The notes: generated from the sequence alone by a model not told the origin. A stretch of DNA of 64,000 nucleotides from Isoetes taiwanensis (GCA_021234155.1 JAJEKV010000002.1:24668617-24732616); one strand, 5' to 3'; positions 1 through 13,965 are shown, counted from the stretch's first letter. Made by a program: numbers and translations.

Positions 1-960
1 TTATTGCTTGCGTTCAATTTACGTATTGCTGCTACCAGAGGATGAACAAAAGGCAAGCCCGAAGGCGAGAACCAGAAACCGATGATTCATTGGAGAGGAT
101 GACAAGGTGGGAGGCGTGGTATGCGAGGCTAGGAATAAGAAGTGGGGAGTTATCGAGAAATTACCTCGAACACAAACCACTGGATATGATTTAAGTCACC
201 CGAACACACTTATGAGGAAATGGGATGCATCCTCAATCAATTGAAGTATGGTGCATCCCTTGATCAGCATTCCACCTATGCAAAGTGGCAACATCCATTC
301 ACCTTTAGCGAGATGTGACCTTGCCATCAAACAAAGAACATTCAATCACAGCTAACTCTTTGAGGATGGATACACAAAATTTGGATAAACTATACAGCTT
401 AACAAACAGGGCCGAAATGATGCGAAATCAGAAGGAGACAGTGTAGAGCCCGGACATATTGAGATGGTGAGGTGGAGTTTGATGCAGCAAGAGCTCTTAC
501 TACACAGCAAAGGGGGGCACTTCAGACGAGAGCTACTGAAGAGCATGGAGATGCCTTTAAGTCATGCTTGAGGACTTTCTTCTGTGTTAACCTCCTCTCC
601 TTAACATACTTTTAGTAATTACAGATAAAATGAGTAACCTCAAAGCTGCCTTAATTGAACCCTGGAAACCACAATGAAATGGAAGATCTTAACTTATGCA
701 TTTGTCTTTGGCATGTGGATCGATATTTATAGGTTGGCAATTTAGAGTCCATTGGTCAGGATTACATATGAGACCAGACCGAGGACCATAGAAGAGTAAT
801 GCTACACATTGTACAAAAGGAGAGATGGCTTCTTGTCTTTTAATGTCAAACCAAGCATATGGACATAGTATCATTTTTGTTGAATATAAAATGCCAAGTT
901 AAATACATGTTTCTGTCTTTTGGGATGTCTTCAGAAATTACATTTCTATGGCACAAATTA
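1..960. other. Non-coding, no feature seen
   Basis: No reading frame here has a recognisable domain, and I see no repeat or RNA signature. Short open frames are no longer than chance allows in such sequence. Confidence 0.5.
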
Positions 961-964
961 TATA

Positions 965-1200
965 ACTCCACAAAATTGCCTCCTTAAAGAGTTGTACAAA
1001 ATACAACAAAAACCCGCTAAAACCCAGTCCAGAGGCTATCAAATTAGATATGCCAAGCTATAGATTAGAAGGCGGATGGAGGCTATAGATTAGATATAGC
1101 GTCCATTTACAGCGAGCCAAGCGGGTATTGGATTAGCGGGCTCGAACCTTTGATCCCTCTCGAAGCCGTCTTGGCCGATTAGACCATATCGTTGTCATGC
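965..1200 (-). mobile_element. Candidate tRNA-derived SINE
   Basis: On the minus strand there is an RNA polymerase III internal promoter. The A box TGGTCTAATCGG (1175-1186) fits the tRNA D-arm consensus. The B box GGTTCGAGCCC (1138-1148) fits GGTTCGANNCC exactly. Their spacing is about 27 nt, as in a tRNA. A non-tRNA body follows, ending in a T-rich stretch with GTTTTTGTTGTATTTTG (about 985-1015), the type of tail seen in many plant SINEs. No acceptor stem pairs across the tRNA-like part, so I do not call a tRNA gene. Ends and target duplication were not found. Other copies in the genome would confirm it. Confidence 0.4.
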
Positions 1201-3375
1201 TTTGGTGCTCGGTAATCTCTGGGTAACTAGCAGTAAGTTTGGACCCTCTTGCATCATAAATTTGACGTATCACAAGAGCGTTCTTGATGAAGAGCCGAAG
1301 TGCATTGGCGTTTCGAAGGCCTTGATCTGCCAGGCGCTCCTCTTCTTCACTTTGGGGAGGTTTTCCGATATGGGGTAGACACAGGGTCCTCCTCAAAACA
1401 TCCCATGGCCACTTTGCAATCTAACAGAAATCAGCTCAATAAAACCAAATGAAGCCAAAGAAACCCCGGAAGGGCTTACCTAGATGATCAGGAGTAGCCA
1501 GGATATCCATGGGCGGCCAGCTTAGGATAAGCTGATGGAATGAGACTTGAAGCCCATACAGATGTCGATCAGGGGGATTTTGAGTGAATGGCATTTCCTT
1601 CTCCCTTTAAAGCCCCATGCAGATAGTGAGGCCCTTAATTAATGCGGTAGCGTCCACCCAAGCGATGTCCAATTGACCGAAGAGCCATTTGGAGTGGGAT
1701 TAGAGACCAATTCTGCAGTGATTTTGTTCATGAGATTCGTGGCATGAAACGCCTTGGGCTAATGGGAATGCCAAATCTGTAGCGGTCGATGAAGCCATCG
1801 CGTGGTCTCTGGGCCAGATTTGGGCCATGATGGCCATTTAGGGTCCATGGACTGAAGAGATGTGTGAGTCCATGCAGTTAAGAGGCATTGAAGGAAGCTG
1901 ACTAGGAGAGGTTCAGCATGTGGCGAAAGGTGGAGTGGCGGTGTGAACTCAGTGATTCTAAGGATTTGATCTGTTGTGGTGTGATTGCCCTGGGTTGGTG
2001 TAGAAGTTTCGAAGATTGGAGTTCACACAGCATGGCGAGACGGGGCCTACATATGTCGGTGATGGGGAGCGCTTCGACCTAATCTTGAAGGCCTACCAGC
2101 TTTTGAAACCTTGCTTGATTTTCAAAGCGTTTTTTTTTCCATTGCATTGGAATTTTAACATTAGGTATCAAAGACACTTTGTTGTAAGAGCAAATTGATT
2201 ATTTTAACAATTTGCCACATTTCGCCTCTTAGTCTGAGACATGAGACCACAAGTACTATTACTGGATCGGACAATGGAGGATATAGATGTATTTCATGTA
2301 TATATTTATGTAAGTAGAGTAGGATTGAAAACTTAAGAGATATCAAATGTTTGAGGTTGAAAACTTGAAATATCAAACATGAGATTCTTTTAAAGTTTCT
2401 CATTGACACTTAGCGGGGACATTTCAAACCAAAGGTAGTAGAAACTGCTTAAGAATAGATGCATGGGGAGAGACTAGTGTGGCTATTAGCAAGTGACTCA
2501 CATTTGTCTTATGTTAATTATCATTAGGCCAACTTCAATTCATCTTTGGATCAAATGGGGTTAAAATTTTGAGTCAAAGATAAGTCAATGCAAACCGTGT
2601 GAATCCCATGACCTTTGGGAATTATAAAATGCATGAGAATTATGATTGCAGCGCAATCAAATCGTATGTCACCATGGCCGGTAGCGACCTGCCCTTCCAT
2701 TCAGGGAAGGAAGGGGCCAGTTCCTCGGATACTTGTCGACCGGAAGGAGGTCATGCTCTTGCGCGCAAATAAAGCACGTAACAATCCCTTCTCTTAGGCC
2801 TCATATGCGTAGCATACTGCATTGAGCGTATTTACAATCTGCGGGGCTTCCATGCATTAAATGTTTACGTGGACTCTGGATAGTGGTATTCCAGTCCCCA
2901 GCGTATTTGCCATGTCCGAGACGGAGTTTATCACACTTACGTGGCCTGCTGGTGTTTGACGGCCAGCAAACTCAAGAGCCCATCTCTTTTTCATACCGGA
3001 AAATGCTTTTGTCATGCTAGATTGCATTACCGAGATTGATGCATTGACTATCATCTTGATGTACTTTTGTATAAAACGATAACATTGTAAGCAAAATGAT
3101 CCAAATTAAAAGACAATCAAGGCCCGTTTGATCGATGCACCATGAAGTGGGGGTGACTGTAGCAAGATTAGGGCTGGATTGTGCCTTACGATCACAGTAG
3201 AAGTGGGTGAATCTGATATACGTTTTTAACGATTTTCAAACTCCATGAAAAGATTAAATAATACGCTTTAACAGGTTTTAGTGTTTGAGTTTATTCAACT
3301 ATTCTTAGCCAATTCAATGACTAACATCCATCACATGGATTTCTATCGCCATTACATTCCTTGCCATTCGCATGA
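1201..3375. other. Non-coding, no feature seen
   Basis: AT-rich and mixed sequence without a supported gene. Open frames of 60-90 codons on both strands show no domain and no codon structure. Confidence 0.5.
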
Positions 3376-3379
3376 TCCA

Positions 3380-3960
3380 AGGGAACAGCCGGAGATCTGT
3401 TCTAGAATGGGATGAGCATACGTATCATGCATGCATCGCAGGCGCTTTTATGCCGTTTTGGTTAAGGGGTTACCGCTATTTGGTGTTTGCATCCCGCGTC
3501 ATGGTAGCTCACTCTTCCTGCAGGCGGTGCCTTATTCTCTTTGAATTGTGCCAGTGGGCGGGGAGAGGCTTCTTCACCTTTGGTTTAGCCAGTTTGGCAT
3601 ATCTTTTCTTGCTATCCTTTCGCAGGCTTTGGCCTGTCTGAGCCAACCGTCCACCGATCCTGATTTTGTGGGATTCTGCTGGTGGTGGTAGGTTTGTTGG
3701 TTTCTTCGGGTCCATTCTCACAGAATCGCATGTCGATCCCAGAACATCCGGATCACCATTCTAGAATGGAATGGTATGCATGTCCTATTACATGCATGCG
3801 GGCGCATGCGTTTTCCCGGATTTGAGGGATTCCCATTTATTTGGTACGTTGCATCCACGTCATCATCCGGTAGCTTCCTCTTCTCTCGGTGATTACCTTA
3901 TTCTCTGACCCTCCCCTTCTTTTATTTATTATATTTTAGCACCGATTCGCATTTTATCCC
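3380..3960. repeat. Diverged tandem duplication, ~358-bp period
   Basis: Two blocks align with many mismatches. Shared anchors are TTCTAGAATGG (about 3,402 and 3,760), a GCATGCAT-rich stretch followed by a GGCGC core, TATTTGGT with GCATCC and CGTCATC, and CCTTATTCTCT at the right. The offset is about 358 bp. No coding signal is evident in either block. Confidence 0.5.
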
Positions 3961-4507
3961 ACATGTTTTCCCACTTATTTGGGTGATGCCTTTTATTCCA
4001 CCGGCGGGTGATGCTGTTCTCTGGTATGTTTCTGCGTTTGTTGTGTTGGTGATGTGCGGTCACCGGGTTGGCCGGCGGCATCCGTTTTGACTTCTCATCG
4101 CGGGGGGTTTTTGGGGCGATTCTGTACCTTCGTTTATATCTAAGCCGCCGCAGAGAAGCATCACTAGAGGTTTTTAATCCCGGTGATAAGCTTCGAAGAT
4201 ACATCAACCACTCATCTATTAGCATTATATTTTGTTTTGGAATCGAATGATATGATTAAGTTTTCCCTTTATTTTGCATTGGGTAGTTAGTATGCGGCTA
4301 CTGTATCCCTGATGAAAATCTGGGATGAATGGGGAAGCCTATGGAAGTAGGTTTGTTGGTTCTTGAGTCCCATTACAGAGATGGAGTGAATTTTCTCTCC
4401 TAAATTATTTGCTCTTTTCACCTTTTTTTTTTGAGTGTTTTTGTTTGTCTTATATGTTTGTCTGCTAGAATTATCTTTTCATGTATTTGTCTTTATGGAC
4501 ATGTACT

Positions 4508-4940
4508 CTTGAGAAGGACATCCCAATCTTAAGATTTTTATTTATTTTTTGCTTTATGAATGGAGTAATGAGCCGAGTTTTAATGTCTTCAGATTCAAAA
4601 CACGGGCCGCACTCGAGATAGGACTTACCCCTACTGCTTTATACATGATAAATGTTATCCCCATGCTTATAATGAAAAGTCAGAAGCCCACTTTCCCAGG
4701 AACAAGATGTTAACCCATGGTCCCTAGAGCATGCTCAAAAGCAAACCGCACCACGTCTAAATATTACTCGGGCCACTCACCCCATTTCCTCATCAAAATA
4801 TAGAGATAGAAAGAGTAGTTTATCATACCAGGTGTTACAACTTATTGAGGAGGACATCCCAATCTTAGATTTTATATTATTTTATTTTTTTTTGCTTTTA
4901 TGAATGGATAAACAGGTTTTAGTATCTCTGAGATTTAAAT
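4508..4940. repeat. Imperfect direct repeat pair, ~340 bp apart
   Basis: Two stretches of about 90 bp (4,508-4,600 and 4,848-4,940) share GGACATCCCAATCTTA, a T-rich run, TTTGCTTTTATGAATGGA and GTTTTAGTNTCT. The spacing suggests two diverged copies of a dispersed element or an old local duplication. Confidence 0.5.
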
Positions 4941-7900
4941 CAAGTGAATGGCACTGGAGTGGGACTGCCCCCATCAGCTGTCCATGGCCTAAAATGCAGG
5001 TCTCTCCACTAACTTTATAATGATCATGACCATTTCCCCTTGTAGGATCAATATTCTTGTCATATTTGTGTGTGCCTCCAATAGATCACTTAGATTCTGT
5101 TTTTTTTTTTTTATCTTTGGTATATACATTTTGACTTATTTTTTATTTTTGTCATTTTGCATCATATTTTAATAAATGGCACAGGTACTCTACTATAGCT
5201 TGGTGGGCAACACTATCTGGAGGAAATCTAGATCTAACAAGTGGTTGAGACCACATATCTCTATAACCCAACTCTATCTTTGGCATCTTTGATCTGATAG
5301 GATAAATAGCATTTACCACCCACTGCTTAGAGGCACAATGTGGTTATGGAGATTCAATCCACTGCATCCATCTACCTCAGGGGATGCCTTCAAATTATTG
5401 ATGGCCAGACATGGTACCCTATTATCGTATATAATAATTGCACTATACTATTTTCCTTGTGCATCTAACTGGCTATTGGAGTTTATGGAAATCAACAAAG
5501 AGTAGAAAGACCTAGGGTGGGTTTTTGGGTCACCAGAAATGGAAGATATGATGCTTGTTCTTGAGACCGTCCTTTTCTTATTGTTATAGCCAATGTCATG
5601 GTGGTCCTTTATTGTGTTTGGTGGATATCTAGTGCCATTTTTGTCATTTTCTTTTCTTTTATTATTTGTAAAGCGACTTTGACGATGATATGTTTCTATC
5701 ATCCTCCAGCCAGATCTATGCAATGCATTATTTGATCAAATACGGGAAACCTTCTTGAATTACAAATTTGAGATTAGATTTAACTTCCATTCGTTTTGAG
5801 CGATAGATCTCTGTATGTAGGTAAATTGATCTGGTTATACATTGTGTAGTTTAAGTGCAAATGCCTTTTTCTTCCTTTAGGTTTCCATGTTTTCTTGTGA
5901 TGACCTTTCCATGGCTGGGACTTGGGCTTTTCACTTGGGTTTTGCATTTGTTTCCACTACATTTTATGGTAGGCAATATAATTCCTTCTTCTTATAGTTA
6001 TATTTTAATATCTTGCCAATTATGTTGTCTTGGTTATAGATTCGGAATATTATTGTATATCCATCATAAGGCACAACACCTTTTGGCCCATCCTTGGTTT
6101 TATTTCTTACCTATAGACTTACAATTTCAATATATATGAGTATGGAGGGATTCAGATAGTTTTGGATTTATCTGAACAGGAGAATGGCCAAAATGGTTTT
6201 TTTTTTTTTGGTTTTATAGGCCCCTTACATTACACATGGCACACCTCCATGGGATGTAACAGCTTAGAGTGGAGAGTTAGCAAGAGTAAGTTCCATATTC
6301 AGTGACTGCAGATGGAGTCCCATCAGAAGCGTAAATGGGGGTGTATTGGATGGGTTTGTGTGTTACGTGTATAACGTATGATGTGCTGGGGGGAGAGTTC
6401 TATAATGCCATTAATGATGATAGAAACAGTAGAATCTACTAGATTCCACACTTCTCCCAATTACATAGCATTCAAAGTTAGAATAATACCACTGATGAGC
6501 TAGCTAGTGAAACTAGATGGCCAAGTATAGCAGTGAAACCTCTTTATAGGACTGTGACAGAGGTCAAATCTAGGATCCACTTCAATGGCACCTTATCAGA
6601 GTAACCTCATTCGATAAAGAATTATGAAGGCAATTGTTGGTGATATTATAAAAGTATTTGGTATCTCAAAACTTTTACAAAGTTCAAGATGATGAGTATG
6701 ATTTTTTTATTAAATACTTGGGAATTCATTGTGTTTGCATTTCTACATAGTAATTATAAACATCATAATGCTGTCATTATTATTGTGTACTTCTGATATT
6801 TTGATATGTAGAAGGATAGAGGATTAATAAACTTACCCACCAGAGTCTCCTGTGGTGGGATCATCTGGCTACATGCAGGTTGGCGCGTGAGGGAACATTT
6901 AAATTGAGAAGGCATCAGCGTATAAATTTTATAGATTGTGTTCTTGATTATAATACAAATCGATAAAGGAATAAATTAGCTATTATTGAAGATGCTAGAA
7001 AGCATCTCATAAGAATCATCTATGTATGGGTGGGTTTAGACACATGATGTGGATCAAAAAATGAATTTGCAATAACTACATTTTAGGTTGTTAAAAATAC
7101 CTTATTTCTAGATTGATGGGGCTGTACTTGCATTTCAAGATATACAGGAAACAAAACAAATAAAAGAAATAACCTAGAAACAAAGGGACGAATAGGAGGA
7201 TTGTGTTGTCAGTTTTCCATTCTTTATGCTTTTAGTATCAATTCTTTAAAGATCACATGATCTTAAATTCTGATTATTACTTGGGCTTCCCTTTTACTTC
7301 TCATATTGTTAAGGGGCAATCCATGGCTCGGTGTCGCTCTGGACGAAGGATAAGTTCAATGCTTAGAAGAATTATAATCAATACCAAAAGGAAATATATA
7401 TAAGTTGCTAAGTTCTAAAAAAGTCATTTAGGGGTGTAATACTTCAAAGGACTTGAAAAAAATTCAACGATCAAGAAAAAATTAATAAAATAGATAGAGA
7501 GTTTAACATCCACACGAGACAAATTAGCCATAGGATCAAACAACAAAAGAGACATATGATGATGTATACAAAATTCAACAAAAATATCACTTATATGAAG
7601 TACTATATTCTGCATACAGTGATGTAAAGACTATCATAAAAGCGACATATCACAGGGAGAATGTACAGTTGGCATAGCCTGAAATGAGGGAAACAAAGTG
7701 GTGTTTTTTCACATAGCCATTACAAAATCACAGATACAAAGTCATAAATTGTGGAAGAGTTCTTTTAAATGCTGATTACCAGTTTAAATAAAGAAAATCT
7801 TCGTGTATGCAATTTATGGACTTTTCTTATGCATTTTTTTTTTAATGTGAATTCTTTAGTTTGTATAAGGTTAAGCATGCAAAATAAATTTACTTTTAGA

Positions 7901-8675
7901 GTTAAGAAGAAAATATCATATTGAACTTTATCACGGATTTGATTGCTACTGGCGTTTTGTACATCTGGAAATCTATCTTTGTTTTGGACCATGGTCCTCG
8001 GATCCGTTGATTCTATGGCCCCTCGTCTGGAAATATAGTTATACTTTAATTCATTTAGAGGATATATGTGTAAAGGTGTCCCTGAATTTATTGCTTAAGC
8101 CCCATGCCTCTAACATTCGTTTTTTTTTTTTTTTTGTATTATTTTAATAATTATTTTTTCTGATAAAAGGTGTTAACCTGCTTGGCATGGAGTTATTACT
8201 TACAACTATTTCTAGATCCATAAACTAATGAAATATCGAACGGAAGATCGCCAAGCTAAAAATGGCTAAAAGCAAGGGAATCTATCGGAATAATAATGCA
8301 CTGCATCACGTCGTCCATCTCCCAGAAATGTGAGATGCGTCCAGTTTATTAAATTGAGCACATCTGACTAGACTATTACAGACTTTCTTCCTTACAAGGA
8401 TGAAAAACCAATAATGCAAGAGCTCAATCTACTCAGGATCTATGCTCTGATACGCACAACATAAAGATTCATCATCTCCATATATATCTAGATCAAACAA
8501 AATAAATCCCTTAATTAATCTCTCTGTTTCTCCCTCTGCTTAGATAGTATAATTGATCATAATCCTTCCACAATGTATCGTCTGAAATATCTGCATGCGA
8601 TGCATGTCATTATATCACTCCATATACTGCTTTTATCTGGTCTCTATGAGTGGGCCAGGTGTAGTGAGATGCAGT
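4941..8675. other. Non-coding AT-rich DNA
   Basis: Long AT-rich sequence with poly-T tracts (for example near 5,100 and 8,120). No domain-bearing frame, RNA gene or mobile-element end was recognised. Confidence 0.5.
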
Positions 8676-8696
8676 GAGTGGTGGTGGTGGTGGTGA
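8676..8696. repeat. (GTG)n microsatellite
   Basis: Seven tandem GTG-type trinucleotides in non-coding DNA. Confidence 0.8.
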
Positions 8697-8699
8697 CCA

Positions 8700-11200
8700 C
8701 TAGCAGTGTGCGATTGGGAGAAAATGTGCCCTCGTGGCCGAAGGCCCACAACTGAGAACATACTAATGCTGGTCCTTGGACATGTCTGATGACACATTTA
8801 CATGTATGTTTAGAAATTACTCACTCAGATCAGATGACTGAGTACAAGAACAGGTTGGTCCAAGATGGCCGTTGTGAAGCGGAGCCTCTGTAACTGTGCA
8901 AACTTTGGAAAGGCATTATCTGCAGGTTTGAACTCTGATTTTGATCCTACCATTGCTCATTGAATCGTGTCGCTTGAAACCACAACTTTTGATGCTAGGA
9001 TGCGTCGTGCTGTATTATGGGTATCACCATCATTTTCGAGGAAAACGACTCGTAACTAAAAGTTCGCCACAGATTCTATATGATTTAGACTATGCCGTCG
9101 AGATCCTTAGAATGGCACTTCTCTCTCAAAGTAAGGCTGAGATCTTGCCATTTTAAAGTTAGACATGATTCCCCTGCTGGAGTTATCAAATGCAAGCTCC
9201 ACTGTACCTCTTTATCAACTAGAATGGGCCCTTCCATGGGCTTTGGAATTTGGATAGATCAGCTGCTGGTGGTCACCGCACAACGCCAGTTGCCGCTTCC
9301 TCAAATGGATTGACAGCTTTATGGCAATCTTTTGATAAACACCACTTTACTGACTTTATGCCTCATATTGAGTCAGTGCTTCTTGTCTTATCTCACAGGG
9401 CACCCCAAAGAGAATAAAACCATAGGGTTTTCCATGAGTTATACAAAATTAAATAGAAATAACCTAATGCATCTTTGTGTATTTGATATCCATTAAAAAC
9501 ATTTTGGCTAAAGTATGTGGTCTGGGTTCCAGCATTATAGATTGTCAGAAGTGGCCATGCAATGTAAAAGGATTGGTGGGAAGGACCCTTGACAATATAA
9601 GTGGTGAGGCGGGACCCATCGGAGATTAATGTTATCTGGAGTCATCACATGTCAGATGGGATATTTAATAAGTGACGTTAAAATCTCTTCTTCTTCTTCT
9701 TCTTCTTCTTATACTGCTTTATTAATGTGGTATTCTTACAAAGTAATTATCAATGGTTTAGTTATGAGTATTCAATGAAGTATGGTTTTCTAACATATTT
9801 ATTAGATTTGTTGTTTCCCAATATTAGTTCATGTATAGTTTTGTGATAACAGTATAAAATTAGTGAAGTAATGGGGCTTCGAAGGTTTACATTATGGGCG
9901 TTATACCATAATGGTTCTTAGAGTTAAAATTAAGGTGGCTAAGAAATGTGAAATGCAAATTTACATATAGTTTGCATTATTATTAATAAAACAAGGGTTG
10001 GTTTGTATGTTAATAGTCTAAAACCTTCCACTTTTATCATTACAAACCATATATAAGGTTAAGCTGCTTGACCATATAGGGTTGAAATAGCTAAAATAGC
10101 ATATGTTTTATAATCAAAGGCAACCCCATTTTATGCATACAAACCATATAGGATCTTCGTAGTCATAATGCATTCAATGTTATAGATCACTAATTAGCTA
10201 TCAAAAGCATTTTTAAAGTTAATTTATTAACATGTGCCAATTCTATATGAAATGCGCCAATGGTTCTTAGCGGTGCTAGCATATAAGCAGTTTCTTAGGC
10301 ATAGTCTCTATCATTTGGTAATTAAATTTTATGATATTAACAAATCAGCACACTTTCAATAGAAATTATTACAAATGGTATTTCCTGTATAAAATAAATA
10401 AAAGAAGCTCAAAAGGATTGAACATGGTTAAACCATTATCCCATGGACATAAATAACAATATCTAAAGAAGCCACTTGAGAGAATCTCTTCGGCTTTGAA
10501 TCCTCCAATGAATTTTGGGAAAACGCTAACATATGTGCTCAATTTGGAAGCTCCAAAGCTTAACAAGAGAGTAAATCACTCAAATTTGCATTTGCCACCA
10601 ATTCATGAAACTCCAATCCCATATCATCTGATGCTGCATAATAAAATTCTATTTATAAAAGCAAAGAAATGAGATGGAATGCAGACAATGTCCAAATCGA
10701 TGAAATACCAGTCTGGGGATAATAATTGCAGAATGGATTTGGTAATCTATGCAGGCTTATTTGTACTTGACATTGACACACTTCATGATATACATAAATG
10801 GAAGCCCATTTATTTATTGCCAGCAATGACACGCCTACAAAATATTTATGCTATATGGCTGGGATTAATGGAATTGGAGAGGAAAAAGTTGGCAATAGAT
10901 CCATCACTTTGATTCCATTAGACTCCCTCCATAGATGATTCTGCCGATATTATAAATGCTAAAGTCCAATTAGCAGGATTACGCGACAAATTCCAACGAT
11001 AAAGGCGCGATATATTATATATTCCCTTTGTAATAGTATATTATAGGTACCAATGTATGTATGCATCTTGAGCATACACTTTAAATTAGATGGTTTGTAT
11101 TTTAGACGCTATGGCATCATCTCACCTTTTCTTCCGACACCTTTCTTTGGGTTTCTCCTTCCTGGCCGGTGATTGCTTCCGGTTGCTGACTTCGTTTTGT
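8700..11200. other. Non-coding, no gene seen
   Basis: Apart from the TTC microsatellite, I see no feature in this stretch. Frames of up to 77 codons lack recognisable domains. Confidence 0.45.
9685..9710. repeat. (TTC)n microsatellite
   Basis: About eight tandem TTC units preceded by CTC. Confidence 0.85.
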
Positions 11201-11209
11201 TTCTATCCC

Positions 11210-11643
11210 CAACCCTAATGCTTTTGTTGGGCAGAAAGGAGCCGTCGGGGCCGGTACCAATCCTCTGTTGAAATCTGAGGGCATGGTGAAGGATAGAGTT
11301 ATCCAACACAAAAGGCGACAATCTGTTACCCTAAGAAGAGAACGTGGTTACAGGCGGGCATAGAGGCCACAACCATGGTGGATTCATAGGCATTGTCTTC
11401 CGGTAGCCATAGTATTGAGGATGATGCTTAGCCCTAATGCCTATTGTTAAGGCAGAAGGGCCTTGAGAGTTTCGATCTGTTAGGCTGATAGGGCATGGTA
11501 GGATAAGGATTCAACATATAAAAAGCGATAATCATTGTTACCTAAAATTTATAAGAGTTTGAAATGGTAGGGCATAGAGAGCTAGCCATGGTGGATCTCC
11601 TGCATTTGCTCCTTCGAGGTAGCCATAGCAATGTGAGAGGATG
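11210..11643. repeat. Diverged tandem duplication, ~220-bp unit
   Basis: Unit 1 (about 11,210-11,425) and unit 2 (about 11,430-11,643) share, in order: CCCTAATGC, GGCAGAA, AGGGCATGGT with AGGAT, CAACA with AAGCGA, GTTACC, GGCATAGAG, CCATGGTGGAT and GGTAGCCATAG. Similarity is roughly 70 percent, so this is an old duplication. No protein is recognised in either unit. Confidence 0.6.
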
Positions 11644-11935
11644 GTATATGGATAGGGCCGTAACCAACTGATTATATATATATGAGCGGTGGTGCAGTAA
11701 TCCTCTCTTGATTGATTGAAGATCTTGAATCAAAATTACCCGATAAATATCTTGAGCCAAATAGATTTTAGGATCAGGATTGGGAATCAATGCATTACAT
11801 GATTAAATGTTTATATGCAGAGCTCTGTGTTTGTATATTCTGTTTCCCTTCCATGAGATCACTCAAGAGCTTTGTTGGAAGTCTGAAGCGATGGAACAAG
11901 TTTTTAAGCTATTGGCCAACAGGGCCATAAAGCGA

Positions 11936-13965
11936 GGTAAGTGCATTGGTTTCCTCTATTTTTTCTGCAGAGATTCTAGATGTAACAGACTCGTAGGATT
12001 TCTCAATGCAATATTAATGCCCATCAAATCTTGCGAGATTCCAATATTGCTATCTGTTTATTAAATTTGAGTCTGAGCATAACACTTAATATTTCGCATC
12101 CGTTATCGAAGGTTGGTCCTCTTGGTTTTTGGTATTTCTAGCTTTTTGTTATTTATTTTAGTTGGTTTAAACTTTGAAGCATTAATAATTTTTGTTTTGC
12201 TTGCTTTTGTCTGGAAGCCGGAAAAGACATCATATCTAATGCTCTTAGCGGTAGTGTAGATAAACCTGATCAAAATTTATATCTACATGGGGTTCGTCTT
12301 AATTCATATACTCCTTGAACGGCATATTCTATTTTAATGTTATGTTTGCATGGCTAAGCTTGATAGGTTTGTTTAAATCCGTTCCTTCCTAATTCATTTG
12401 AGTTACTTCTATTTTGAATTATGCTGGAGTGATAGATATCCTTTATTTGGAGACCGTATAGCTTGCACATCGGTAGAGATCTCTACATTACTTTTCATTT
12501 TATTTATAAATTGAAGCGAACAACAATTTTCCTTGCGTTGCATATAGAGGCTCAGGATCTTGTGACCAGGTAATATATCAACCTTCTCCATTTCATACCT
12601 GAAGGATCGTCCCTCGTCATTATGTATTTTCCCCTGCAATTGGCCCCATGATATCCAACGCATGCAGACCAGCGGTAACGTGGGAATCAACCCTAAACCA
12701 CTTCCGGTGTACCCCATTCGCGGAGTTACACATCTGTCCCATAACCTTCTTACTGTTCCGGCAATCACGCGATGCAAAGTACCCCAAATGCATCACATGT
12801 ACAAGACTTGGTTTGCATATTCTATTTCTTATTCTAATATGGTTGCATCGGTTGAAGGGGCGTATTAACATTGGATTTAACATTTTGTTGCCCCAGGTTG
12901 TCATTGAACGTTGGAATCAACCCCAAACCACTTCGGAGATTTGTACATTGTCGGACCGCGCAAAAGCGGAGTAGAAGTGCATTGGTTTTCACATCCTATT
13001 TTTTTGCAGTTTCTAGATGCTGAACTCATGGCAAGTCTCAATACAATATTATCAAATGTAGAGTTCAATATTGCTATCATGTTTTAATGAAGTCTGGGCA
13101 TAACATGTAATCCAAATTATATTTCTTTGCATCCGTTATCGGTTATTTTATCTTGGTTTTATTTCTTTTATTTATTTAGTTCAGTTTAAACTTTGGGGAC
13201 ACAATAATAATTTTTTTTGCTTGCTTTTTTATGCCGAATGGAAAGGAACATCTATCTAATACTCTTAGCCAATTTGGAGTTTGAGAGTCGCACAATCAGA
13301 TTTACATCTGGTTAAAATCTTGAATTCATGCCCATGAACGCGTATTCTTTAATGTTGTATGTTTGCGTACAACCCGGTAGGATTTGTTTGCGTCGTTTCG
13401 GCTAATTCGATTTCCCAGTTTACTTCCGCTTTTTGGATTATATGGATGATAGATGTCGCTGTTCGGATATGCTAAACTTACATCTCTGGTAGAGATCTCT
13501 ACATTGCTTTCATTTATTTATAAATTGAGCCAGGCAACAATTTTCTTGCGTTGCATGTAGAGGGCTCAAGGGATGTTGTTTGACCCGAATTAATATATCA
13601 ACCTTCTCATTTCCTTTTGGAAGGATCGTCCCTCGATGTGTATTTCCCTGTGATTCTACGGCCCCATGATTGAACATTGGAATCGGCCAAACCGCTTTGA
13701 ATTTTGTACGCATTAACCGAGTTACATTGTCCATAACCTTCAGCACCATTCGCTGCAATGTACGCATAAAATACCCCAAATGCATCACATGTCCTGGACT
13801 TGGTTGGCATATTCTATTTGCTATTCTAATATGGTGCATGGGTTGAAGGGCATCCAACATTGGATTTAACATTTTTATTTGCCCGATTGGTTTACGCTTT
13901 CATTGAACATTGGATTCAAGCCCAAACCACTTCCGAATTTGTACCCCGGTGCGAGACGCAGTGGT
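11936..13965. repeat. Diverged tandem duplication, ~1.03-kb unit, with internal 233-bp sub-repeat
   Basis: Unit 1 (about 11,936-12,968) and unit 2 (about 12,970-13,965) align along their whole length. Shared anchors include AAGTGCATTGGTTT, GCATCCGTTATCG, GGTAGAGATCTCTACATT, ATATATCAACCTTCTC, GGAAGGATCGTCCCTCG and ACCCCAAATGCATCACATG. Inside each unit the phrase AACATTGGAATCAANCCAAACCACTT occurs twice about 233 bp apart, so there are two levels of duplication. Divergence is much higher than in the Helitron-region duplications, so this is older. No domain found. Confidence 0.7.

Noticed and set aside
1131-1190. True tRNA gene on the minus strand
   Set aside because: A and B boxes are present, but no acceptor stem and no convincing anticodon arm can be paired.
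11807-12064. Possible host exon ending at a GTAAGT donor near 11,936
   Set aside because: A CAG acceptor and GTAAGT donor exist, but no frame through the exon gives a recognisable protein, and the region is a decayed tandem repeat.
12474-13510. GTAGAGATCTCTACATT at 12,474 and 13,490 as the Helitron 5' end (A|TCTCTACATT)
   Set aside because: It resembles plant Helitron 5' termini, but it lies within the 1.03-kb duplication, and similarity between the two copies continues on both sides of the TC. It therefore does not mark a boundary; the hexamer-level match is also part of a palindrome.
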